From the NCBI GenBank assembly GCA_001839685.1, contig MLAK01001248.1, positions 82,648 to 146,647 of the forward strand: a stretch of 64,000 nt of DNA, written 5' to 3'. This stretch comes from Tritrichomonas foetus (taxonomy: Eukaryota; Parabasalia; Tritrichomonadida; Tritrichomonadidae). The notes beneath the pieces were generated by a model, which was not told where the DNA came from, did no database searches, and worked only from the letters and a program-made list of their open reading frames with translations. A program made the position numbers and the translations under genes. The number at the start of each line of letters is the position of its first letter. Positions within the stretch are counted from its first letter, which is position 1. Positions 12,301 to 20,611 of the stretch are shown piece by piece.

Positions 12301-14834
12301 GACACTATAATATTTTCAAAAGTAATTGTGCTATTAGATCCGGCCATTTGACCTTCAGAACTATCAAGCTTAATACTTGTTTGACTATTGTCACCATGGT
12401 TAGTGATAATCACGTTTTTATTATTTAATGATTTCATTTTAATGACTGGTACTTCATCTTCATCATAAACAATCGATACGCTTATAAGTTCGTCCTTAAT
12501 TTCAGTGATTTTTTGATTCAGATCTGCATAAGAAACCTGAGTAAAGTCAACTCCGCATGAACTATTGCATGGTGTGGTCTTACAAACACAGAGATTCCCA
12601 TCAGCTTTAGCGCCTTCATCAACAATTCTAATAGCAGTTCCGTTAAGTTTTACGAAACTCTTCATTGATGCTTTGCTTAAATTGACAGTTGTTGGAATAT
12701 TACCACAGCTGATTTCTAAGCCTTTAGCTGTATTAACAGTGTTAAGAGAATTTAACAAGACATTAAGTGTCGGTGTTGATCTTGTTGAACGTGAAGAAAA
12801 GTTCAGCTTCAGATAGTCAAACGTTTTTGTTGAAAATGTTATTTGGTAATCTATAGATGATGAAAATACTGCATTTACTTCTAGTTTTGGTAAAGATGAA
12901 CGTGGTATTTCTGTTTTATCATATGAATTTGAAAATGAATAAGTACTATTTGTAATATTCAACTTATTATATAATGATGATGGCGATCCTGGGTGATCAA
13001 TGATTACTAATGGGAATTGAGATGAGGCGCAAGGCAACAGTTGAATTAATGAATCAGAATCAGAATAAACAGAACCATCAGTATAATTGAAATTAAGTTT
13101 AGCACTAGTTAGAGCTTTGCAATTGGTAAAAAAGAGTTGTTTCACATTAAAGCTATATTCACCTGAAAGTTTGATATTTTGAATCACAAGTGTTTCAATG
13201 TGAGTGTTTAGAGATTCACTTCCAAAATTAATTGATGACAGTTGATATGTGAAATAGGAACTTGATGATGAAATTGTGAAAATAATATTCTGAGTTGTAA
13301 GTCCACTTAAGTCAAGAGGTGTTGTCAAATCAGAAGAACATGTTAAATTTACCATTTTTTGGGCTGCTGGAACAAGTGTTGAGATTTTTGATAAATTATC
13401 TAATTTTATTCCATCACAAGTATAAGAGCCATAACAGAATACTAAAGGAATAGTTGTATATGATGATGCCACGAGTTTGATAATATAATCACGCTCATTT
13501 TGTGAAGAAGAAACTTTTATGATACTATTTTCTGGCTTACTGCTAAAGCCATTAATTGACTTAGAAAACGATAAAGAAAATTGATCAACAGTCTCTTGTG
13601 TGAATGATTTAATTGTAACAACATTCCATGACTTGTTCATTAACGTTGCTAAAGTTTTATCAGTTTGAGGTCCAGTTACATCAGCATTGATCTCAATCGA
13701 TGAAAAAGGTTTACCAGAAAAAGTGAAATTATTAATTGTAAGAGTTGAAGAGCCACCAGAGCCAACACATGGCTTGAAAATCAAGTTTACATTTGATGCT
13801 GAGTATGGTGATCCAGATGCCGAAGTCTTTCCAACAGTAATATCAACCCAAGATGTTGTTGGTGAAAGACAACCTGATTTTATTTCATCTAATTGGACAT
13901 TCATTCTTGCTGTTGGTTGTGTATCTGTTTCTATTGTCAAGGAAACTGAAGAATAACCTGTTCCAATAAATGATTTGATTGATATATTTTTTTCTATAGT
14001 TAAGAATGTACTGCTTGATGAAGTGATGACAACTGGAAGTATTGATATCTTCGAAATAACACGATTAACACCGTTAGCTTGAATAGAATTGGTGCTTGAA
14101 AAGTTGTTACCTTGAAAAGTAACATTTTTGAATGAAGTTAGATAAAGTGAAGGCAATAAAGAATTATTTGTAGCTTGATTGTCAATCACAACATTATTTG
14201 AACCAGTCAAACTTAAACTTGGATTTTCTCCAGACAAAACAAACTCAGTAGAATTGATTGTAACATTACTAATTTTAAGAACTGCATTATAATTATCTCT
14301 TATATTGATGGATACATTATTTGCGTTAATGCGAGTGAATTGATGGGTGGACTGCTCAAGGGTGATGTTTTTCATTGTAGCTTCTTTCATTTCAGAATTA
14401 ATATTCATTCCTGAAAAAACAAATTCAGTGTTGGGTGCGTCGATTGAAGACCCTAAAAAGCTAGCAGTGATTGGAGAATAAGTAGATCCTTTAAATTTAG
14501 CTTTAGCTAATTTAAGTGTATCATTAAAAAGGAAATTTGTGACTATGGGATTTGATGAATAAATATCATAAGTAAATTCTAAAGAGATGGATTCATTAAA
14601 TTCTTTCATAGAAATGTTATATGGAATGTTTTGGTTTGGACCTTTGAATTTAATAATATATGAATTTTTGCCCTGGGAAAAGTTTTGGAGAATTAATTGT
14701 GTGAGGTCACCCTGTCCGTCATAATTTATAGTGACAGTGCAATCCCATCCAGCAGAAGACGAAGGCGGATACACGCATATAGTCTTGTCAGCTGAAGCTA
14801 TGAAATACATTAAAGAGGAAAAGAAGAAAAGCAT
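9372..14834 (-). CDS. Giant type I membrane surface protein
   Basis: 1,820 residues. An N-terminal signal peptide (MLFFFSSLMYFIASA, cleavage near residue 15-17) is followed by about 1,680 residues rich in Ser, Thr, Asn and Val, with many N-glycosylation sequons and alternating beta-type patterns. A Ser/Thr/Asp-rich stalk lies at about 1665-1765. One transmembrane helix follows (about 1770-1797, PAAVAGIVIGIIVVVIIVVIALIIII), then a 23-residue tail (KRKNHREPSYVNTDLDEDLD...). Cysteines are rare and clustered: residues about 22-34, 464-475, 745-758, 1211-1225 and 1628. Three clusters are followed by a similar 30-residue segment, suggesting a repeated module. A TCACA initiator-like site lies at 14858-14862. 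No known family is recognised. Adhesin or receptor is inference from architecture. Confidence 0.9.
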   Translation of the reverse strand: MLFFFSSLMYFIASADKTICVYPPSSSAGWDCTVTINYDGQGDLTQLILQNFSQGKNSYIIKFKGPNQNIPYNISMKEFNESISLEFTYDIYSSNPIVTNFLFNDTLKLAKAKFKGSTYSPITASFLGSSIDAPNTEFVFSGMNINSEMKEATMKNITLEQSTHQFTRINANNVSINIRDNYNAVLKISNVTINSTEFVLSGENPSLSLTGSNNVVIDNQATNNSLLPSLYLTSFKNVTFQGNNFSSTNSIQANGVNRVISKISILPVVITSSSSTFLTIEKNISIKSFIGTGYSSVSLTIETDTQPTARMNVQLDEIKSGCLSPTTSWVDITVGKTSASGSPYSASNVNLIFKPCVGSGGSSTLTINNFTFSGKPFSSIEINADVTGPQTDKTLATLMNKSWNVVTIKSFTQETVDQFSLSFSKSINGFSSKPENSIIKVSSSQNERDYIIKLVASSYTTIPLVFCYGSYTCDGIKLDNLSKISTLVPAAQKMVNLTCSSDLTTPLDLSGLTTQNIIFTISSSSSYFTYQLSSINFGSESLNTHIETLVIQNIKLSGEYSFNVKQLFFTNCKALTSAKLNFNYTDGSVYSDSDSLIQLLPCASSQFPLVIIDHPGSPSSLYNKLNITNSTYSFSNSYDKTEIPRSSLPKLEVNAVFSSSIDYQITFSTKTFDYLKLNFSSRSTRSTPTLNVLLNSLNTVNTAKGLEISCGNIPTTVNLSKASMKSFVKLNGTAIRIVDEGAKADGNLCVCKTTPCNSSCGVDFTQVSYADLNQKITEIKDELISVSIVYDEDEVPVIKMKSLNNKNVIITNHGDNSQTSIKLDSSEGQMAGSNSTITFENIIVSHQAGDSLTIPNLVLKDVTLNETFNKVDLTVDTLESQFSNIVFKSVLIRKSLKLNGEAPKSEHKSVVSFGENATFSCTLPSVIEIEGHNLVLGPGKFDMTKIVPTFSFDVSEFTIVGNNGNINLFKGNFSFQAKSLKKLFINGTWATENSTRFITFIDFSADLFLGSEKIPLSLTYKSLGKTIYLTQSKAEILGAVYLNGGFYNEDLYISSTIQEKSNLTFQKIVSQMSFSANAFHILKSSITTTVVSISSTKQNSIVLSIYYNIDLDGESTFYIVEKFDSQKITEIRAQVNCTVEGLLSDKRIPPFINKEHLLLSVNVENQDTIQKHASMTFSSKSPNGFSAKNFDTKVVNNTLVFYAVNDPLKEPINLYYGDCVYGCNNMVQITDEYLTNMSRYIPFANSTVSILFKNKVTDGLEIDLSTVGGKITYLEMKYGDNSQLTIPTHIGNKVKSLKLDNIVVKNNESDVMEIDNVTCVNGGSFAAGSNLEKVFYIELNEDSVYYALFTDMPNTLNLSLQTSAPDFWFTPKGWMINSSTGNRIEFSAEKMPHICFYTNNGISLVFNVVKGLKEIHEIPITFGPNVKQIQIGYNWDELEKPSNISYKFYGNISTIKMTALSFPFNQWGIQYNGVIGILSRQMPLVVKNEYVLENNKLVFETQDSIIAGEVIFNSLIMKNNSSITLTESSRDNSLIIKSLSVEGKSTILDKAYLNGTVTFTPGSSLTQKVNFDNESVFNFEWQLNSMPSFNTSYNVATLPAKINIVYKGNATTGKGSEFDAFFENEQVLVTGCDCSNWNTVVSFKSDSSPFFASGESLSIGTKCESKKFMLVQTRKIVDDDQGKVTDSDSKSSPYTSIITSSHDDTQSNISISSSTKDDDNVTSITNTKTNTATESSENLTQVAPGQTTDKSDTIIFSEEGNLDESKSGGLPPAAVAGIVIGIIVVVIIVVIALIIIIKRKNHREPSYVNTDLDEDLDDDV

Positions 14835-15348
14835 GTTTGATGGATTTAAAAAAAAATTGTGAAATGATTCATCTTCAGAAAAAAAATTGAGAGGTGCAAA
14901 AATAATTGTTGATGAAGCGACTTACTATTACTTAAAGAATGCTTTTTAAAGGAATAACTTAAAACATGAGACTAAAAAAGAAGCTGAGGATATCTGTTAT
15001 CTTTTGAATTTTTTCAATTGATTCAAAAAATTGATTCATTTCTTAATCGTGATTATCCTTATCAAATAATTATTTTTGAGAAATGTCACAGAATTGCATG
15101 GCATCGTGCAGAAAAACAAAACATTATCTATCCACATTTAAATCATTGTTTAATCTCATCAAACACTAAAGTTATATAACTTTTATTATGGCAGGTCAGA
15201 AATGTTATTATCAAGGGCTAAAAAAAGATTCCAAACGAATGAATGTTTTCTAAGTATCGATTTAACTTTTTAAATGCACTTAACAAAAGCCGTTTCTTTT
15301 GAATATTTTATAATGAGTTATATGACGTTAAACATGCAAATACCTAAT
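14835..15348. other. Intergenic spacer up to transposon
   Basis: AT-rich sequence with no coding signal. The proximal part serves as promoter for the giant surface protein, with TCACA/TCATT motifs at 14858-14868. Confidence 0.5.
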
Positions 15349-15365
15349 TAGAAGTGTGCAACCAA
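15349..15365 (+). repeat. Left terminal inverted repeat
   Basis: Seventeen bases that are the exact reverse complement of 16428-16444. The outermost TA is the probable target-site duplication. Confidence 0.9.
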
Positions 15366-15529
15366 ACTTTCACCGACAGATCGTTCCCAAATTTTGATAG
15401 CTTCTTATATAGCAGTAGTATAATAAAATAAACCATACTTCGGGAAAATCTGTCTCGGAATTATCGAGAAACGAAATTTCATTCAAACGCATAAATTTTT
15501 GTGAAGATGTTAGGTCAAATAATTTCACC

Positions 15530-15727
15530 ATGCACATTTTTAAAAAATGGATCACCCGATCTTATCCTACCACTATAGGATGTCTTATAATTAGCTTTTC
15601 AAAAATAGGTCTCTCTCAAGAATTAATTGCCCGAAGATTCAACATCGACAGATCGGTGGCTTGGGTCAGTGTGAAAGAATTCCATACGTTTATTCTTACA
15701 AAAACTGGTAATTTATTCAATTTTTAA
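15530..15727 (+). pseudogene. Transposase N-terminal HTH fragment
   Basis: A 65-codon frame inside the TIR element. Residues about 20-55 (SKIGLSQELIARRFNIDRS followed by a second helix and TKTGN) fit the first helix-turn-helix of Tc1-like transposases. In that family such a segment precedes a basic linker and a DDE domain. Here the frame ends in a stop straight after the HTH and the rest is degraded, so it should be non-functional. Confidence 0.6.
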
Positions 15728-16427
15728 AACTTTTAATTAAATGATATTTCTTTATTCCGAAGGTATTGATTCTATATAACTATCTAAATATGCTTTCATT
15801 TTCTCAAAGGCAATAAATATTCAATATATCCATGCAATACTGATAATATGTAGAGATATCCGGAATATGAATTTTCACCTATATTTTTTTTTTAACCTTG
15901 CACATACTTTTGTGAGTAAAATACGTTAAGGAAATGATAAAANTTTNATATTTCGGCCTCTCTTCAATAAGCGGCATANTTGCATCATCACTACTCACAT
16001 CTGCACGCAAATAAATCTTCTATTAGTGGTTTTGACCTTTGTTGAATCACCCATTTCTTGCGATGAATCATATCTCGAAAACGCCTAGAAATGTNTGGTG
16101 TTTTTATTCNNTCATCATAAAGAGCAAACAGAATTATTCTAGTACCAAAAATAACAAAAAAAGTTGTCGGTGATATTTCGAGATTCAGATTTTTGTGACC
16201 AAATTTCCTCAATAAGATAAAATTATAAAGTATATTTAATAAGCTCTCTTAATCAATAATTTATTCATTTTTGATGAATAATTCCCATCACCGAAAACTT
16301 TAGACAAGCTGCTTTTCAAGGATAATAGTATCCTAAATGCTCTTCTTAATTTATGAGTCTCATAAGATAATCTTGAATATTCATGAAAATATAACAGTCG
16401 GAAATTTCACTTTTTTTGAGTAAACGG

Positions 16428-16444
16428 TTGGTTGCACACTTCTA
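16428..16444 (-). repeat. Right terminal inverted repeat
   Basis: Exact reverse complement of 15349-15365. Both ends then diverge, though each retains a degenerate GTGAAA...CCGAC block about 10-30 bases further in. Confidence 0.9.
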
Positions 16445-16734
16445 CCAAATTTTGAAGATTCAAGTGCCATCGATATTTGTAAAAGTTATTTGTGATGATC
16501 ATCTTCATTGTAAATTTTTCTTGGAGAAAATAAAAAATGTTATGACAACAATCATGGTATCTCGAATTTACTATGGATTATCATGCATTTAGTTAGAATA
16601 TCATTTTCACAAAAGGTGAAAACATTCGGTGAATTGAAAAAGTTTAAAATCATCACTTCTTTTCAAAAAGAATAAATGCCATATCGTTACATCGGTAAAA
16701 TATTCAAAAAGTTAATTTATATTCATATAACTTT
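16445..16734. other. Spacer between transposon and next gene
   Basis: About 290 bases of AT-rich sequence with no feature beyond the initiator-like site that follows. Confidence 0.5.
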
Positions 16735-16739
16735 TCACT
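16735..16739 (+). promoter_or_regulatory. Initiator-like TCACT that decides the start
   Basis: TCACT matches the trichomonad initiator TCA(Py)(A/T). The A is 8 bases before the ATG at 16745. It lies downstream of the alternative ATG at 16676, which would then not be transcribed. Confidence 0.55.
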
Positions 16740-16744
16740 TCATT

Positions 16745-18220
16745 ATGAAGAAAATTGTCGTCAAAATACCGAGCGATTACAATAAGCATCAAAGACATAG
16801 TCGTGTCAACCGAATACTTTTCACTGTTGGCGCTGACTTTATCATGCACAATACATCACTTTTCGGAAATATGAATAATTCGGTTGCAGATTGCTTTTGG
16901 GGTATCACAAATGGCTCATTTGGAAGCTGGCTTTTGTCAAATCCCGATTCGCATTATCGAATAAGACAAATATTTTCATCAGTGTATCATCTCCAAAGGT
17001 TGACTAAAACATCTTTTATTTCTGCAGCTGATTATGGATTATTCACAGTTTTGAGTGCAGCTGCACCAAGCACTTTTTCATTGGATAATTCCAAAATTCG
17101 AGCCTTTAAGAGGCTAATGCTAACTTTGTATCGAAATGGTGGAGTCTATCGTGATGTTTACGATATAATAGAAAATATGACACATTCAAATCCAACATAC
17201 AACAAAATTTTGAAGACACTTCCTTTTGATGATGAAGACTCGTCTTTACAATATCCTATTTCGAGAGATGAAGCTTCAGATATTATTAAAAATGAATTGG
17301 GAACTCGAGTATTGAATCAATTTTTCGGTTTCCCAAGTCGTCCTACTTCAATTCGAAATGAAATTAGTATGTTTGATTGCTTTTTGAAGGACGGTCAAAA
17401 AGTAACAGTGTCCATAATGCCACCACATTTAGAGCGTATGAGGAAATATGATTTGGTTCCTTTTAAACTATTTCGGAATTTATTGAACGTATCATCTCAA
17501 TTTAAAGGTGCTTGCTCATTAATGGATGCTTTATTTATTCGCTTAGATAATAGCATTGATAAAGAAGTTTCTGCAAGAATGAAAATTCTTCAAGCTTTTG
17601 GCGTAGATTTCTCAGTGAATGCAAAAGATATCATTCGAATGTCTGATCGAGCGAATTTATCGTTAAAAGTTTCTCCTCCACTTCCGCATCTTTGTTCAAC
17701 ACATGTCATGGTCACTCCTTCTGAACCAAAAAAGAAAGTTACAGAAAGTTCTGCAAAGTTAACATATAATCTTTCATCTTTCACATCTCAAATATATAAG
17801 AAAGCTTCATACATTGTTCCAAATCTTGGTTTATCGAACGTAAGAAGAAGCAAAAATAATATTTCACTTGCTTCCTATGCATCATTAATCAAAGTTAATA
17901 AAAGCAAAGTTGAAGCTGCTGCAAATCTATATTCAAATATGTTCATTGGTGACAAAGATTCCGCTATACAGGCAGCAAGACTCCTTCATGTGCCAAGGAA
18001 TAAGGCAAGACGAATTTTAAACAATGACAATCAATTCTTCCAAATGACGAAAAGCTTAATTCCTGAAAATGCTGATCTCGTCCTTGCTGGAGGTGAAGCG
18101 ATTGGTGCTCTGGTATCACATGCAAGCTTATCAACAACAAGAGCAATGAGGTCTGTTATGTCAGCAGCCGATCTTGTTTCTTCACTCTTTAATGTGTATT
18201 CACTCCGAATTATAGACTAA
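16745..18220 (+). CDS. Divergent ABC1/UbiB-like protein, catalytic part missing
   Basis: 491 residues from the internal Met (MKKIVVKIPSD). The frame opens 23 codons earlier, but the initiator site lies between the two ATGs. The middle part resembles the N-lobe of ABC1/UbiB atypical kinases. It has ELGTRVLNQFFGF..RP, then LKDGQKVTVSIMPP in place of the dG..VAVKVq.Pg strand, then a Glu-rich helix (DKEVSARMKILQAF). The family KxGQ and AxxxQV motifs are not recognisable. I find no HaDlhPGN or DFG in the 230 residues that follow, which are Ser/Lys-rich with an Ala-rich C-terminus. If the homology holds it is a non-catalytic relative. Otherwise it is an unknown protein. It ends in TAAA. Confidence 0.5.
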   Translation: MKKIVVKIPSDYNKHQRHSRVNRILFTVGADFIMHNTSLFGNMNNSVADCFWGITNGSFGSWLLSNPDSHYRIRQIFSSVYHLQRLTKTSFISAADYGLFTVLSAAAPSTFSLDNSKIRAFKRLMLTLYRNGGVYRDVYDIIENMTHSNPTYNKILKTLPFDDEDSSLQYPISRDEASDIIKNELGTRVLNQFFGFPSRPTSIRNEISMFDCFLKDGQKVTVSIMPPHLERMRKYDLVPFKLFRNLLNVSSQFKGACSLMDALFIRLDNSIDKEVSARMKILQAFGVDFSVNAKDIIRMSDRANLSLKVSPPLPHLCSTHVMVTPSEPKKKVTESSAKLTYNLSSFTSQIYKKASYIVPNLGLSNVRRSKNNISLASYASLIKVNKSKVEAAANLYSNMFIGDKDSAIQAARLLHVPRNKARRILNNDNQFFQMTKSLIPENADLVLAGGEAIGALVSHASLSTTRAMRSVMSAADLVSSLFNVYSLRIID

Positions 18221-18300
18221 ATTTTTCATTGTGCACTCTTCTTGTCTCTTTTTATTCTTCTGAAAACATGAAATTCAAAGTTATCACTCATAAAATGAAA
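18221..18300. other. 3' flank before minisatellite
   Basis: Short AT-rich flank of the preceding gene, with TAAATTTTT directly at the stop codon. In trichomonads UAAA overlapping the stop acts as a polyadenylation signal. Confidence 0.4.
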
Positions 18301-18479
18301 CACAAAAAAGAAAAAGGAAATACAAAAAAGAAAAAGGAAATACAAAAAAGAAAATGAAATACAAAAAAGAAAAAGGAAATACTAAAAAGAAAAAGGAAAT
18401 ACAAAAAAGAAAAAGAAAAAGGAAACACTAAAAAGAAAATGAAACACAAAAAAGAAAATGAAATACAAAAAAGACAAAA
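18301..18479. repeat. A-rich minisatellite, ~20-bp unit
   Basis: About nine imperfect copies of a unit close to aaaaaagaaaaaggaaatac. Some carry a T or C substitution and one has a 6-base insertion. It lies in the spacer between convergent genes, has no open frame and could not encode protein. Confidence 0.9.
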
Positions 18480-18745
18480 AAATTGTCAAATGTTTGTTTT
18501 TATTCACACATATGTTCATACACGAAAAGAAGTGTTGTCTCTAATATTGTGAACAATTTTTGCACATATCTATTCAATCATTCGATTTTCGTAATGAATA
18601 TAAAAAATGTAGGTAAAATTGTGTAGCTAAATCTGAATGTATGGTATTAAATCAATCAATATAATAAATTCAAAAAAGAAATATCAAAAAAAATAATTAT
18701 CAGGTAAAAAAGAGTATGGAAAAGATCAGAGATTTATTGAAACAC

Positions 18746-19084
18746 TTATTGTGGCCTCTCTTTGATCATTTTCAAGATTTCAGACTCGCCAGCGTCAATG
18801 ATTGTGATGACTGAGCTGCGGAAGTATTTACCGCAGGCTGTGCCGAGATCGACGTTATCACCATCGAATGGAAGAATATCGCATTGGCTGAGCATTGCGT
18901 AGTATTCAATGAGTGATTTGTGGGCTGGTGCAACGTTTGATGCGAAGATTACGAGTTTGGCTTCACCAGAGCGGAGAGCTTTGAGTGTCTGTGAAATTCC
19001 GAGTGAGTATTTACCGGATTTTGTGACAAGGCTAAGNCTGCTGATGATTGATTCACGAGCTTTGCTCAACTTCTTGCGTCCCAT
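18746..19084 (-). CDS. RPL30: Large-subunit ribosomal protein eL30
   Basis: 112 residues, the usual size for eL30. It shows the family pattern: ESI.S.L.LV.KSGKYSLG near the start, then AKLVIFASNVAPAHKSLIEYYAMLS, a short loop, and GTACGKYFRSSVITIIDAGESEIL. The protein sits in the 60S subunit near the peptide-exit and intersubunit region. One codon (AGN at 19036-19038) contains an ambiguous base. Conservation predicts Arg there. The leader carries the same element as eL39 in this window, at the same distance from the ATG. An out-of-frame ATG 16 bases upstream implies transcription starts downstream of it. Confidence 0.96.
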   Translation of the reverse strand: MGRKKLSKARESIISXLSLVTKSGKYSLGISQTLKALRSGEAKLVIFASNVAPAHKSLIEYYAMLSQCDILPFDGDNVDLGTACGKYFRSSVITIIDAGESEILKMIKERPQ

Positions 19085-19105
19085 AAGAAAGGAGGGCCAT
19101 AACCG
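19085..19105 (-). promoter_or_regulatory. Ribosomal-protein promoter element (CGGTT ... CCTTT)
   Basis: Read on the minus strand, CGGTT begins 21 bases before the ATG and CCTTT begins 8 bases before it. Both spacings are identical to eL39 at 60071-60091. CCTTTT resembles the M5 core element and CGGTT could correspond to the Myb-type M3 site described in Trichomonas vaginalis promoters that lack the initiator. That equivalence is from memory of the literature. Confidence 0.6.
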
Positions 19106-19870
19106 CTTTTTTGAAGGTGTATTAATTGTAAAATAATTGAAACAATATATGTTCTGATGATTCAGTATATATTTGGCTTCAAATAAAAGACTTCATTCAT
19201 TCAAATATGTCGAAATATATTGATTCTATGATTTAGAAGATAACAACATTTGTTTAATATCATGATTAACTTCCTTATTTTTTCTAAAGTAAGAATCAAA
19301 TCGCTGATAAAGACAGGTATGTGGTAAAATTAGTTATTGTATTGATATTTATCGATAATTTTTGAAGAGACAAAGGTATATTCTAATTATATATTAATTC
19401 CAAACAATATTTGCTACTTCTCAATACAATATGAGATCTTTTTTAAAATCTGAATTTTCTTACTATTAATTTAAAATAAGTGGTGAAAACGATAAAATTA
19501 TGCATAAACAATGAAAAAATCTTTCTTTCTTGACCAAAAAAGTTATTAGTTGAAAATCTAATTATTCATTATCGATCGAGAAGAAGTCAAATATGAAGAT
19601 AAGTTCACTTGTTAAAATGTCCAACTATTCAAATTAAATGTCATGTATTTACTTTTACCAATGGTCAACAATTTTATGGTTGCCCACGCAATAGAATTTC
19701 ATGTAATTTGCTTCACAAATTTAGAAATGAAAATCGAGAAATGTCGTTTGAATTCAAATAATCTTCGTGGCTCATGTTCGATAATCAAATTGAAAAACGC
19801 ACCATTGTAAAATGAAAAAATCATTGATTGACAAATGAAATAAAATCACATTTAAATTGTATAATTTATT
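19106..19870. other. Intergenic spacer
   Basis: About 765 bases of AT-rich sequence without coding or RNA signal. Confidence 0.55.
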
Positions 19871-20611
19871 CTACACATATTGACTAATTTTATGAAAATC
19901 TATAATCAGAGGAGTATAATCGTAAATACTTATTTCTTCCTTTGTTTCTTGAGCTTTTCCATCACCCCAGAGACGATTCCAGTCAGAAAGAATATCTTGA
20001 AATTTGTCCGCTTCAATGGCACGGCCTCGAATGTGCTTCTTACTGTGAGCCGCATTACTTTCATTCAGTATATTTCTGTTGTTGAGGCTGATTTTTGGTT
20101 TTTCATCATGAATTGAAAGATTGAATTCTGATGGATTGAATTCATCGTGAGTATTCAATTGATTTTCTTTTTGATTGCTGGTTGGATTTGGGAATAAATT
20201 TTGTGGGAGATTTGGAAAATTATTCAACGAATCTGATTGGCATAAATTTGTTGTGTCTGTGTTTTGAGAATTTGTAAAATCGGAATGTTGTTGATGAGCT
20301 AAAATCGGGAAAGGAAAACCGGGCTTCACATTTTGACACGCGAATGAATTAATTCCATTATTATTCACAAATGCGAATTGTTGAGCATCAAAAGGTTGCT
20401 CCTGTGAATTGGCTTGATTGGAAGGAATGAAATTGAGAGTTTTGGGAAATTTGTTTTTATTGATTTCCATTGAAACTGATCGAAGCGCATCTCGGACGAA
20501 TTTCTTATTTTCAATGAGCTCATCGTTATTTACAGGGATTTTAACAATGATGTTATCGATTGAGACGGTAATGGACTTCAGAATGTGTTGTTTGTTGCTT
20601 CGTCTGCCCAT
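19871..20611 (-). CDS. Unknown protein, Asn/Gln-rich centre
   Basis: 246 residues. The N-terminal 60 residues are ordered and basic (GRRSNKQHILKSITVSIDNIIVKIPV...KKFVRDALRSV), with an alternating beta then helix pattern. Residues 65-180 are Asn/Gln/Pro-rich low complexity. The C-terminal 50 residues are again ordered (KKHIRGRAIEADKFQDILSDWNRLWG...). Such an arrangement is common in nuclear regulators, but I recognise no family. Coding is supported by length, by clear amino-acid bias differing between segments, and by the first ATG being followed by a basic start like that of its neighbours. Confidence 0.7.
   Translation of the reverse strand: MGRRSNKQHILKSITVSIDNIIVKIPVNNDELIENKKFVRDALRSVSMEINKNKFPKTLNFIPSNQANSQEQPFDAQQFAFVNNNGINSFACQNVKPGFPFPILAHQQHSDFTNSQNTDTTNLCQSDSLNNFPNLPQNLFPNPTSNQKENQLNTHDEFNPSEFNLSIHDEKPKISLNNRNILNESNAAHSKKHIRGRAIEADKFQDILSDWNRLWGDGKAQETKEEISIYDYTPLIIDFHKISQYV

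Larger units (their letters stand above)
15349..16444. mobile_element. Decayed Tc1/mariner-like element with TIRs
   Basis: Perfect 17-bp inverted ends, TAGAAGTGTGCAACCAA at 15349-15365 and its reverse complement at 16428-16444. Each ends in TA, so the core is about 15351-16442 with a TA target duplication, as in the Tc1/mariner superfamily. Inside on the plus strand is a transposase-like N-terminal helix-turn-helix (see 15530-15727). No complete DDE catalytic domain survives. A weak in-frame SCDESYLEN near 16055-16085 could be a remnant of the second catalytic Asp motif. Six ambiguous bases fall within 15943-16111, suggesting several similar copies in the genome or allelic differences. Confidence 0.75.

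Noticed and set aside
18301..18479. Possible CRISPR-like array
   Set aside because: It is a simple tandem minisatellite without unique spacers, in a eukaryotic genome.
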